Below are positions 56,545 to 64,000 of a DNA stretch of 64,000 nucleotides, piece after piece. The stretch lies in contig DAOULH010000010.1 of NCBI GenBank assembly GCA_034420475.1, forward strand, positions 1 through 64,000. Direction: 5' to 3'. The DNA comes from Bin87 sp034420475 (lineage in GTDB: Bacteria > Chloroflexota > Dehalococcoidia > Lucifugimonadales > UBA3495). The notes under the pieces are model-generated. The model saw nothing but the letters and a program-made list of their open reading frames with translations, made no database searches and was not told the origin of the DNA. How positions within the stretch are numbered: the stretch's first letter is position 1; every line of letters begins with the position of its first letter. The position numbers and the translations under genes are program-made.

Positions 56545-57792
56545 TTGGCAACCGCAACACCGGCCGCCCCCGGAGCGCCGGACATCAAGAACAACCGGGC
56601 GTTTGTCCTCGGCAGCCTCTCGGTGGGACACGGCCTGTCCCACATGTTCGACCAGGGCTTCCCTGTCCTGATCACCGAAATCGCCGCCGTCATGGGCCTG
56701 AGCACCGTGCGTGTCGCAGCCCTCTACTCAGTGCGTCAGGCTGGCTCCAGCGCCACCAGCCTCGGCGGTGGTCCCTTGATCGACCACCTCAAATCCTACT
56801 GGGGCATCATCCTCACGGCGTGCATGATCGCCCATGCGATCACCTTCGCGGCCATTGGGGGCTCTCCCACTTATGCGCTGCTGGTTGTGGTCATATTTTT
56901 TCTCTCCATGCCGGGATCCCTGTGGCATCTACCCTCCGCCGCGGCGATCTCACAGCGTTTTCCGGATCGAAGGGGTTTCGCCATCTCCATGCACGGATTC
57001 GGATCCAATCTCGGCAACGCCGGCGGGCCCATCATAGCTGGCACGTTGCTGGGAGCGAGCTTCATCATCTGGCGGCATATTTTTTTCATTTATGCCGGTC
57101 TGGCGCTGTTCATGGCGGTCTTCGTTTGGTGGTCGTTGCGCGGGCTCGGACGTGAGGACGATGGCCCGCGGATCATGAGTCTCGGCGACCAGTTCGTCAA
57201 CGCGGTTTCACTTCTCAAGAACCCTGTCGTGATGGCCTTGATCTTCGCTGCCCTGCTTCGCGGCATCGGTCTCAACGCCCTCTTCCATTGGACTCCCTTT
57301 TACCTCCGCGAGACCCTCGAGATGGGCCCCTTCCTGACCGGCTTTTATTACACCCTTATCACCGGAACGGGCATCGTTTCCGCTCCGGTTCTGGGCTGGC
57401 TGTCTGACGTGTGGGGGCGCAAAGCAGTCCTGGTTCCCGGCTTCGTCATCGCCGCCCTGCTATCCCTGGCGGTGGTCAGCGTCGGGGACAGCCTGCTCCT
57501 GATCCCCGTAATGGCCGGCCTCGGCCTGTTCAGCTTCGCCCTCCACCAGATCATCCAGGCCTCCGTGCTCGACTACGTCGGTCAGGGCACCGAGGCCACC
57601 GCCATCGGCCTCCTTTTCGGCATCAACGGCGCCATCGGCATGGGATCGCCGTTCCTGGCGTCATTCATCATCGACAATTGGGGCGGGCACGGCACCGTGT
57701 ATTACTACTCCGGTATCCTGACCCTCCTCACCGCCCTCATCATCCTCGTCATCCCCCTGCGCAACCCCAACGCTGCCAACACCACCACATAG
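56545..57792 (+). CDS. MFS transporter
   Basis: A 415-residue membrane protein with about 12 spans. LGSLSVGHGLSHMFDQGFPV is its first span, GWLSDVWGRKAVLVPG is motif A in the second half, and the family resembles the FAD-like or oxalate/formate-type group. The start is a TTG at 56545, preferred because GGAGG stands four bases before it. The substrate is unknown. It is divergent from the AAA ATPase gene. Confidence 0.82.
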   Translation: MATATPAAPGAPDIKNNRAFVLGSLSVGHGLSHMFDQGFPVLITEIAAVMGLSTVRVAALYSVRQAGSSATSLGGGPLIDHLKSYWGIILTACMIAHAITFAAIGGSPTYALLVVVIFFLSMPGSLWHLPSAAAISQRFPDRRGFAISMHGFGSNLGNAGGPIIAGTLLGASFIIWRHIFFIYAGLALFMAVFVWWSLRGLGREDDGPRIMSLGDQFVNAVSLLKNPVVMALIFAALLRGIGLNALFHWTPFYLRETLEMGPFLTGFYYTLITGTGIVSAPVLGWLSDVWGRKAVLVPGFVIAALLSLAVVSVGDSLLLIPVMAGLGLFSFALHQIIQASVLDYVGQGTEATAIGLLFGINGAIGMGSPFLASFIIDNWGGHGTVYYYSGILTLLTALIILVIPLRNPNAANTTT

Positions 57793-57799
57793 AGCGCAG

Positions 57800-57875
57800 G
57801 GCATCAATCCAATCCTGTCCATCCCGTGCATCCATGCAAATTCCCCGGTCTCTCCAAACTGGGTGCGCGTGAGCC
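57800..57875. repeat. Right half of a family II element
   Basis: CAATCCAATCCTGTCCATCC, then CCATGCAAATTCCCC and CCAAACTGGGTGCGCGTGAG, as in the right half of full copies. The left half is missing. Confidence 0.55.
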
Positions 57876-57914
57876 GGCGTTTTCAATTGCCGCCCCGTTC
57901 GCCCCCGTGCTACC

Positions 57915-59774
57915 ATGATTAGCGTCATGGATCAGCAACACATCCGCAATTTCTGCATCATCGCCCACATCGACCACGGTAAGTCCACCCTGGCCGACCG
58001 CCTCCTCGAAATCACGGGAACCGTCCGCCCTCAGGACATGAAGGCGCAGTTCCTGGATCAGATGGAGCTGGAACGGGAACGCGGCATCACCATCAAGGGC
58101 AAAGCGGTCAACATGACCCACCGCACCCCCGATGGAACCGAATACCAGTTGAACCTGATCGACACCCCCGGCCACGTCGATTTTTCCTACGAGGTCTCCC
58201 GCGCCCTGGCCGCCTGCGAAGGCGCGCTGCTGGTCGTTGACGCTACCCAGGGCGTCGAGGCCCAGACCATCGCCAACACCATGCTCGCCCTGGAGTACGA
58301 CCTCGAGATGATCCCGGTCATCAACAAGGTCGATTTGCCATCTGCCGAGCCTGATCGCGTCGCCGCCGAGCTGGAGCAGATCTTCGGATTCCGCCGCGAC
58401 GAGGTGCTGTTCGTCTCCGCCAAGGACGGCTTCGGCTGCCCCGAACTCCTTGACGCCATCGTGGAGCGTGTGCCCGGACCCAGGGGCGTCGACGACGCGC
58501 CCTTCCGCGCCCTGGTGTTCGACTCCACCTACAACACTTACAAGGGCATCATCGCCTACGTCCGCGTGGAGGATGGCTGCATCTCCCAGAACGACCGCCT
58601 CCGCGTCATGTCCTCCGGCCGCTCCGTGGAGATCATGGAGGTCGGCGTGTTCGCTCCCGAGCCGACACCCACCGGCGTACTCCAGGCCGGCCAGGTCGGT
58701 TACGTCGCCACCGGCTTCAAGGACGTGCAGGAGTGTGCCGTCGGCGACACCCTCACCAACAACGCCGAACCGGCGGAAGAGCCCCTGCCCGGCTACGTCG
58801 AGCTCAAGTCCATGGTATTCGCCGGGCTCTACCCGGCCGACGGCGAGGACTACACCCGCCTGCGCGCCGCCCTGGAAAAGCTCAAGCTAAATGACGCCTC
58901 CCTGACCATCGAGCCTGAGAACAGCGGCGCCCTCGGCTTCGGTTTCCGTTGCGGTTTCCTCGGCCTCGTCCACCTGGAGATCGTCCAGGAACGCCTGGAA
59001 CGCGAATACGACCTTGACCTGATCGTCACCGCTCCCAGCGTGGCCTACGAGGTGCTCCTGACCAACGGCGAGGTCATCCGCGTGGACAATCCGTCGCTGC
59101 TCCCACCGCCCAACTCCACCTCGGAAATCCGCGAACCCATCCTCGGCGTCACCATCGTCGCCCCCAGCCGCGCCGTCGGCGCGATCATGGAACTGATGCA
59201 CGCCCGCCGCTCCGAGTTCCGCCGCATGGAGTATATGCAGGGAGGCCGCAGCGCCGACACCGCAACCGGCGACGCCGACGGCCAGAACCGCGTGGTCATG
59301 GAATACACCATGCCCCTGGGCGAAATGCTGGCCGACTTCTACAACCAGCTCAAGTCCCGCACCCAGGGCTACGCTTCCCTGGACTACGCCTTCGAGGGCT
59401 ACCGCGCCGCGCCGCTGGTGCGCATCGACATCCTGGTCAACCAGACCCCCGTCGAAGCCCTCAGCATGATCAGCCACCGCGACAACGCCGTCGCCCAGGG
59501 CCGCGGCATCGTCGAAAAACTCCGGTCCACCATACCACGCCAGATGTTCGAGGTGCCCATCCAGGCGGCCATCGGCAGCCGCATCGTCGCCCGCGAGACC
59601 GTCCGCGCCATGCGCAAGGACGTCCTGTCGAAGTGCTACGGCGGCGACATCACCCGCAAGCGCAAGCTCCTCGAAAAGCAGAAGGAAGGCAAAAAGCGCA
59701 TGAAGCGCGTCGGCCGCGTCGAAGTCCCCCAGGAAGCCTTCCTCAGCCTCCTCAAAATCGGCGAGGACGGGTAG
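57915..59774 (+). CDS. lepA: Elongation factor 4 (back-translocase)
   Basis: LepA is a ribosome-bound GTPase that remodels post-translocation ribosomes. The 619-residue protein has G1 AHIDHGKST, ERERGITIKGKAV for switch I, G3 DTPGHVDF, G4 NKVD, G5 VSAKDG, and the LepA-specific C-terminal domain with SKCYGGDITRKRKLLEKQKE and KKRMKRVG. The ATG at 57915 is used; an ATG at 57927 (MDQQHIRNF) matches the family start better, and TACCAT just before it could be a -10 of a leaderless message. Confidence 0.95.
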   Translation: MISVMDQQHIRNFCIIAHIDHGKSTLADRLLEITGTVRPQDMKAQFLDQMELERERGITIKGKAVNMTHRTPDGTEYQLNLIDTPGHVDFSYEVSRALAACEGALLVVDATQGVEAQTIANTMLALEYDLEMIPVINKVDLPSAEPDRVAAELEQIFGFRRDEVLFVSAKDGFGCPELLDAIVERVPGPRGVDDAPFRALVFDSTYNTYKGIIAYVRVEDGCISQNDRLRVMSSGRSVEIMEVGVFAPEPTPTGVLQAGQVGYVATGFKDVQECAVGDTLTNNAEPAEEPLPGYVELKSMVFAGLYPADGEDYTRLRAALEKLKLNDASLTIEPENSGALGFGFRCGFLGLVHLEIVQERLEREYDLDLIVTAPSVAYEVLLTNGEVIRVDNPSLLPPPNSTSEIREPILGVTIVAPSRAVGAIMELMHARRSEFRRMEYMQGGRSADTATGDADGQNRVVMEYTMPLGEMLADFYNQLKSRTQGYASLDYAFEGYRAAPLVRIDILVNQTPVEALSMISHRDNAVAQGRGIVEKLRSTIPRQMFEVPIQAAIGSRIVARETVRAMRKDVLSKCYGGDITRKRKLLEKQKEGKKRMKRVGRVEVPQEAFLSLLKIGEDG

Positions 59775-59809
59775 TCAGCGCAACTCGCCGATTCAAGCCA
59801 ACCCGCCAA

Positions 59810-59834
59810 AAGGGGCCGCACGTTACGGCCCCTT
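59810..59834. terminator. Bidirectional terminator between lepA and the DUF3500 gene
   Basis: AAGGGGCCG-CACGTTA-CGGCCCCTT forms a 9-bp stem. On the minus strand it is followed by TTGG after the stem TTs, on the plus strand by CGATTATT. It lies between two convergent genes. Confidence 0.7.
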
Positions 59835-59859
59835 CGATTATTCCGCCGTCCCGCGGCGA

Positions 59860-60855
59860 TCACAGGATGTGATACAGCATCCGGTGGTCCCGCAGCACGT
59901 CCTGCGCGAAGTCGTTCTCGACCTCCCGCCACACCGAGTGGATGTGGTTGGCCTCGTTCTGCACGTTGTCGAACTCCACGATGAACTGCCCGCCGTGGAT
60001 CCGGTAGTAATGGTCACGGCTGCGGTCCAGCCCGCCGGACCACACCAGCCGGTAGTCGTCCAGCCCCGTCTCCCGTATTGTCGCCAGTCGTTGCTCCGCT
60101 ACCGGCGCGGGGGCGCCGTTGACGTACTCCCCGATCAGCGCCATCAGGATTTCTCGCTGCGTGCCGTTCATCTCGTGGCCGGCCAGGCCCTCCTCGTCGT
60201 GGATGGCCTGCTTGCTGCTGTTGTAGCCCAGGATGTCCCACGGCGCCTTGTCGTGGATCACCGCCTTGCCGCGCTGTCCGGCGTCCAGGGAACCCATCAG
60301 CTCAATCGCCAGGTCCTCCCGCTTGCCCAGGATGCGCAGCCCTTCCTTGGGCCCCTTGCGCACCTCGGCCGGGTTTGCGCCGAAGAAGAACGGCGTCACC
60401 GCGATCACCTGGTCGCCCCACACGCTGTAGTGAACCGACAGGTGGTGCCCTTCCACGCGCCATCCCCACGGGTCGTGCCGGCCCGGATCGCCGAAAACCG
60501 TCCAGTAGTACAGCTCCGGATCCCGCGGCCAGGTCACCTGTCCCCACTCCGCTTCCAGCGGCCCCAGCACCAGCTCGTGTTCGATGATCGACCGTGCCTG
60601 CCGGTTCGACTCCTCGGTCAGACCCGTGGCCAGCAGTTCCATCGCGTAGCCGCGCTGCTGTTCGTTCATGTCGCGCAGGGGCAGCCCGTGCCGGTTCAGC
60701 GGCGGGTAGTACCAGAAGAGCCGCTCGCCGTCCATGTAGTGGTACGTCGCCTTGCTCCTCTGGTCGCTGTCCAGGCTTGCTACCCAGCGGCGCGCGGCGT
60801 CCACCATTGCGGCGGTGACGTGAAGGTGCGGATGCGTAAATCGGCCAGTCGTCAT
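59860..60855 (-). CDS. DUF3500 domain protein
   Basis: The 331-residue protein matches DUF3500, a family of unknown function. It has VEGHHLSVHYSVWGD, TPFFFGANPAEVRKGPKEGL, HYYRIHGGQFIVEFDNVQN and NHIHSVWREVENDFAQDVL, where His residues recur in a pattern that could bind a metal. No signal peptide is present. The ATG at 60855 is preceded by AGGAGG. Neighbours with GMC and SMP-30 genes suggest oxidation or hydrolysis of small organic compounds. Confidence 0.82.
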   Translation of the reverse strand: MTTGRFTHPHLHVTAAMVDAARRWVASLDSDQRSKATYHYMDGERLFWYYPPLNRHGLPLRDMNEQQRGYAMELLATGLTEESNRQARSIIEHELVLGPLEAEWGQVTWPRDPELYYWTVFGDPGRHDPWGWRVEGHHLSVHYSVWGDQVIAVTPFFFGANPAEVRKGPKEGLRILGKREDLAIELMGSLDAGQRGKAVIHDKAPWDILGYNSSKQAIHDEEGLAGHEMNGTQREILMALIGEYVNGAPAPVAEQRLATIRETGLDDYRLVWSGGLDRSRDHYYRIHGGQFIVEFDNVQNEANHIHSVWREVENDFAQDVLRDHRMLYHIL

Positions 60856-60955
60856 CTTGGATGACCTCCTGCTGAATCCTGATGTCAATCTGCGTCGCAG
60901 TGTAGGAAAGCCCATCGCAGGGTGTCAAGAACGCCCTACGCCCGCCAGACCATCA

Positions 60956-61092
60956 CCATCATTGTGAGCGCAGCGCGGCAATCTCGTTGCGATACACACG
61001 TCCACGCAAGTCAGACCGTCCCACCGGCCTGCTCAATCCTGAAAATGCTGCTGCTTCTGACGTTTTCCCGCCGCAAAATGGGTAGGCGTGAG
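60956..61092. repeat. Mixed fragments of repeat families I and II
   Basis: Positions 60959-60991 carry one arm of family I (CATTGTGAGCGCAGCGCGGC then AATCTCG). Positions 61033-61092 carry the right half of family II (CAATCCTGAAAATGCTGCTG, then CAAAATGGGTAGGCGTGAGG). The remaining part of the 60856-61208 gap shows no gene. Confidence 0.55.
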
Positions 61093-61208
61093 GTTCGCAG
61101 GTTTCTTGCCCGTGCAATCAGGGTCGGCTAGTATTGCGGCCAGTAACTACGCGCCGTGGTACGGATTTCGGCTTTCGCCCGAATGACTGGTTAGATTAGG
61201 AGGTTCCG

Positions 61209-62753
61209 ATGCGATACGACTATATTGTGGTGGGCGCCGGCTCGGCCGGATCCACCATAGCCACCCGCCTCTCCGAAGACCCGGACAAGAGTGTGCTGTT
61301 GCTGGAGGCGGGGCCGGATTATCCCGACTTCAACCACCTGCCGGATGATCTGAAACTGGGCAACAACGTTTTCTTTTCGGCCTACGGCCCGCACAGTTGG
61401 GCGTACAACGCCCGGGTGACGGCGCAGCAGACCGATCTGGTGATCCCGCGAGGGAAGGCCACCGGCGGCTCCTCGGCCATCAACGGGCAGGTGTTGTATC
61501 GGGGCATACCGGAGGACTACGACCGCTGGGCGGAATGGGGCAACGACGAGTGGGGCTACACCAGCGTACTGCCGTTTTTCCGGCGGATGGAAAACGACCA
61601 TGATTTCCAGGACGACTGGCACGGCACGGACGGCCCGATTCCGGTGCGGCGTTACCGCCAGGACGAATGGCTGCCGCACTCGGTGGCGTTCAAAGCGGCA
61701 TCGCTGGCGCTGGGCTTCAATGATGATCCGGACCAGAACCACCCGGAATCTACCGGCGTGTCGCCGCGGGCGCGCAACACCCTGGACGGGGTCAGGATCA
61801 GCACGGCGTTGGCCTACCTGAACCTGGCGCGGCACCGGCTGAACCTGACCATCCGGGCCAATGTCCAGGCGTGCCGGGTTGTTTTCGACGGGAACCGGGC
61901 GGTCGGTGTGGAAGTGGAGAGCGGCGGCGACCGGTTCGTGGTCGAGGGCGACCAGATCGTGGTGAGCAGCGGGGCTATCGCGTCGCCGCAATTGCTGCTG
62001 TTGTCAGGGGTCGGGCCGGCGGACCACCTGCGGGAGGTGGGAATCCCGGTGGTGCACGAGCTGCCGGGCGTGGGCCAGAACCTGCGGGACCATCCCTCGG
62101 CGTGCGTGCTGTTCCGGGCGGCCGGGGATCGCCCGGACGTGCAGGCGGCGGCGATCCAGGTGGGCCTCAGGTACACCGTTGAGGACTCGTACCTGCGCAA
62201 CGACATGCAGATCACGCCGCTGCTGATGACTTCCGAGCACCGGCCGGCGCAGGTGACAATCGACGATGACGAAAATTACATCGGGATCAGCGCGAGCCTG
62301 CAACTGGCGCTGGGCCAGGGCGAGTTGCGCCTGAAGTCCAACGACCCGCTGGAGTACCCGTTCCTGGACTACAATTACTACCAGGAACCCTTTGACCTGG
62401 AACGGATGCGCAAGGCCATTCGCACGTGCATCGAGATTGGGGAGCACCCGGCGTACCGGGAGATCCTGCTGGAGCGGATCACCCCGGTGGATGCGGAGGC
62501 GCAATCCGACGCGGCGCTGGATGACTGGCTGATGCGGAACTCGGGCACGTCGCACCACGTTTCGGGGACGTGCAAGATGGGGCCGGCCAGCGACGGCATG
62601 GCCGTGGTGGACCAGCAGGGCAGGATCCACGGGCTGGAGAACATCCGGGTGGCCGACGCGTCGATCATGCCGGACTGCATCCGGGCGAACACCAACGCGA
62701 CCACGATCATGATTGGCGAGAAGGTGGCGGACTACATTCGCACGGGCAGGTAA
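61209..62753 (+). CDS. GMC-family FAD-dependent oxidoreductase
   Basis: A 514-residue flavoprotein of the glucose-methanol-choline family. The FAD motif is VVGAGSAGSTIATRLSED (residues 7-24). Then come RGKATGGSSAINGQVLYRG (signature 1), SSGAIASPQLLLLSGVGP (signature 2), and the C-terminal GTSHHVSGTCKMG with the catalytic His, then NTNATTIMIGEKVAD. It oxidises an unknown primary alcohol or similar substrate. AGGAGG precedes the ATG. It is closest in form to choline-dehydrogenase-like members. Confidence 0.92.
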   Translation: MRYDYIVVGAGSAGSTIATRLSEDPDKSVLLLEAGPDYPDFNHLPDDLKLGNNVFFSAYGPHSWAYNARVTAQQTDLVIPRGKATGGSSAINGQVLYRGIPEDYDRWAEWGNDEWGYTSVLPFFRRMENDHDFQDDWHGTDGPIPVRRYRQDEWLPHSVAFKAASLALGFNDDPDQNHPESTGVSPRARNTLDGVRISTALAYLNLARHRLNLTIRANVQACRVVFDGNRAVGVEVESGGDRFVVEGDQIVVSSGAIASPQLLLLSGVGPADHLREVGIPVVHELPGVGQNLRDHPSACVLFRAAGDRPDVQAAAIQVGLRYTVEDSYLRNDMQITPLLMTSEHRPAQVTIDDDENYIGISASLQLALGQGELRLKSNDPLEYPFLDYNYYQEPFDLERMRKAIRTCIEIGEHPAYREILLERITPVDAEAQSDAALDDWLMRNSGTSHHVSGTCKMGPASDGMAVVDQQGRIHGLENIRVADASIMPDCIRANTNATTIMIGEKVADYIRTGR

Positions 62754-62760
62754 GTCGGCG

Positions 62761-62919
62761 CAGGTTTTCAAGACCCGGTGGATTGTCATTGCGAGGCGCT
62801 CGCGCCGTGGCAATCTCGATGCCGTAGTAGTAACGTCTGGTGCAGAGGTCTCGCCTACGCCAACGAGATTGCCACGTTTCGCTCGCAATGACACTTCTCC
62901 CGCAAATGTGAATAGTTCA
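62761..62919. mobile_element. Family I MITE-like element, diverged copy D
   Basis: The arms TTGTCATTGCGAGGCGCTCG and GAGATTGCCACGTTTCGCTC are clear, as is the right end AATGTGAATAGTT. The left end is badly eroded (CAGGTTTTCAAGA). No clear target duplication remains, so it is an older copy. Confidence 0.6.
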
Positions 62920-63003
62920 AATCGCAGCCCGTAGGGCGGGAGCGGGAATAGAATCGATGAGGGGCGACGCGTGCGTCGCCCCTCAAAGTCGCGGTGGACG
63001 GGT

Positions 63004-63921
63004 TCAGATGACGCGGGGAACCGGTACGCCCGGAATGTTCACCCGCACCCGGCACAGTTCATGGAAGGTCGTAATGTACAGCGTCCGCCAGTCGCCGCCG
63101 CCGAAGCCGACATTGGTGGCCCGCCGGCCTTCGCCGAGGGCAATCGTGCCGAGATGCCGACCGTCTGGAGCGATAATCCAGACGCCGCCCGGCCCGGTGC
63201 TGTAGAGATTTCCCTCCAGGTCGCACTTCATGCCGTCCGGTACGCCGCCGCGCTCGTCGTTCACTACGCAGAACAGCCGGCCGTTGTCAATGCCGCCGTC
63301 CGGGCGGACGTCCCACGCCTTGATCAGGCCCACGCGGGAGTCATTGACGTACAGGATGCTCTCGCCGGGCGAGAAGCAGAGGCCGTTGGGGCCGACGTAG
63401 TCGTCGATCAGCAACGTGATGTCGCTGAGGTCCGGGGACACTCGATACACGCCGGCGTATCCCAGTTCCATGCCGGGGTAGGTATCGCGGTACGGGTCGG
63501 TGAAGTAAATGGCGCCGTCGGACTTGACCACCAGGTCGTTGGGACGGTTGAGACGCTTGCCCTGGTAGTTGTCGGCGACGACGGTGATGCTGCCGTCGGC
63601 TTCCTGACGGGTGACGCGGCGGGCGTCGTGCTCGCAGGCCAGGAGCCGGCCCTGCGGGTCGCGGGTCAGGCCGTTGGCCTCGTTGGTGCCGGCCTGGAAT
63701 TCGGACAGGCCGTCAGCGTCGTTGTAACGCATGCGCCGGTTGCCGCCGATGTCGCTGAAGAGCAGGTAGCCACCCTCCTGGAACCAGACCGGGCCTTCGG
63801 CGGGCCACCGGGGCACTCCGAGGGCGGAGCCGTCGCCGCCGAAACCGCTGGCGAGCCATTGGACTTCCTGGTCCAAGTCGATGATGCGTTCCAGACCGGG
63901 TGATACCTGTTCGATGGGCAT
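63004..63921 (-). CDS. SMP-30/gluconolactonase-family protein
   Basis: A 305-residue six-bladed beta-propeller lactonase. The metal-binding residues appear in AEGPVWFQEG (Glu), GTNEANGLTRDPQGRLL, KRLNRPNDLVVKSDGAIYF (Asn) and GVPDGMKCDLEGNLY (Asp), which fit the SMP-30 site. These hydrolyse sugar lactones or related esters. AAGGAG precedes the ATG at 63921. It faces the GMC oxidoreductase, whose product could be a lactone, but this is an inference. Confidence 0.9.
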   Translation of the reverse strand: MPIEQVSPGLERIIDLDQEVQWLASGFGGDGSALGVPRWPAEGPVWFQEGGYLLFSDIGGNRRMRYNDADGLSEFQAGTNEANGLTRDPQGRLLACEHDARRVTRQEADGSITVVADNYQGKRLNRPNDLVVKSDGAIYFTDPYRDTYPGMELGYAGVYRVSPDLSDITLLIDDYVGPNGLCFSPGESILYVNDSRVGLIKAWDVRPDGGIDNGRLFCVVNDERGGVPDGMKCDLEGNLYSTGPGGVWIIAPDGRHLGTIALGEGRRATNVGFGGGDWRTLYITTFHELCRVRVNIPGVPVPRVI

Positions 63922-63952
63922 ACTGGCTGCTCCTTATTGATTGCGGGGTTGA

Positions 63953-64000
63953 TTACCGGATGCCGGCCAGCGCGCGGTCGAGGTTGAACGCGGAGCTGAT
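63953..64000 (-). CDS. C-terminal end of an upstream gene (partial)
   Basis: An open frame on the minus strand runs off the window edge and ends in a TAA at 63953-63955. Its last residues are ISSAFNLDRALAGIR. It stops 31 bases before the SMP-30 start, so the two may form an operon. Too short to identify. Confidence 0.45.
   Translation of the reverse strand: MSSAFNLDRALAGIR

Overview
The window reads as a high-GC chromosome segment from an uncultivated bacterium. I infer a member of the Chloroflexota, most likely a Dehalococcoidia/SAR202-type lineage. The grounds are indirect: many GTG and TTG starts, two luciferase-like flavin oxidoreductases plus GMC, SMP-30 and DUF3500 genes, a fused electron-transfer flavoprotein, a T-box leader, a paired ClpP set, and no outer-membrane biogenesis genes. 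No rRNA gene is present, so placement is inference. About 53 protein genes, one SRP RNA, one T-box riboswitch and many dispersed repeats can be supported.

Layout. 1-3.2 kb: SRP RNA, rsmA, ispE, lgt. 3.4-8.9 kb (minus): a B12-type radical SAM protein, fabF, recJ and a Uma2-family nuclease in one tight operon. 9-13.2 kb (minus): LLM oxidoreductase, a lower-GC methyltransferase/putative endonuclease pair, flavin reductase, BtuF-like binding protein. 13.3-17.3 kb: two MFS transporters, a DUF951 protein and pyrF. 17.9-26.2 kb (plus): dprA-topA-xerC-aroQ-efp-xseA-xseB-formyltransferase. 26.2-30.5 kb (minus): tig-clpP-clpP-clpX. 31-33.9 kb: an ATP-grasp/transglutaminase/alpha-E cluster. 33.9-38.3 kb: duplicated aspartic-protease-like genes, another LLM oxidoreductase, another Uma2, panE and an HTH protein. 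38.4-40.5 kb: ilvB behind a T-box. 40.7-43.9 kb: two thioredoxin-fold lipoproteins and an orphan gene. 44-48.6 kb: argB and argJ split by a DUF4160/DUF2442 pair, then a PIN-like gene and an AAA ATPase. 48.7-54.5 kb: pncB, EtfB-EtfA fusion, MFS, aprB. 54.5-56.4 kb: TOPRIM-like DUF4276 plus AAA ATPase. 56.5-64 kb: MFS, lepA, DUF3500, GMC oxidoreductase, SMP-30 and the end of one more gene.

Most of the sequence is housekeeping: translation and protein quality control, DNA processing, fatty acid, isoprenoid, arginine, branched-chain and pyrimidine synthesis. Between these lie small accessory modules, several of which look like defence or toxin pairs: a modification methyltransferase with a putative nuclease, AAA ATPase plus PIN, and AAA ATPase plus TOPRIM.

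The intergenic spaces carry two families of short non-coding palindromic elements. Several copies are flanked by 8-bp direct repeats, as expected of non-autonomous transposons (MITEs). Family I has ends of the form GTAACTGTTCAGA. Family II has ends resembling CTCATGCGTACCCAGTTTG around a hairpin of spaced GGAT units. No transposase gene for either was found here.
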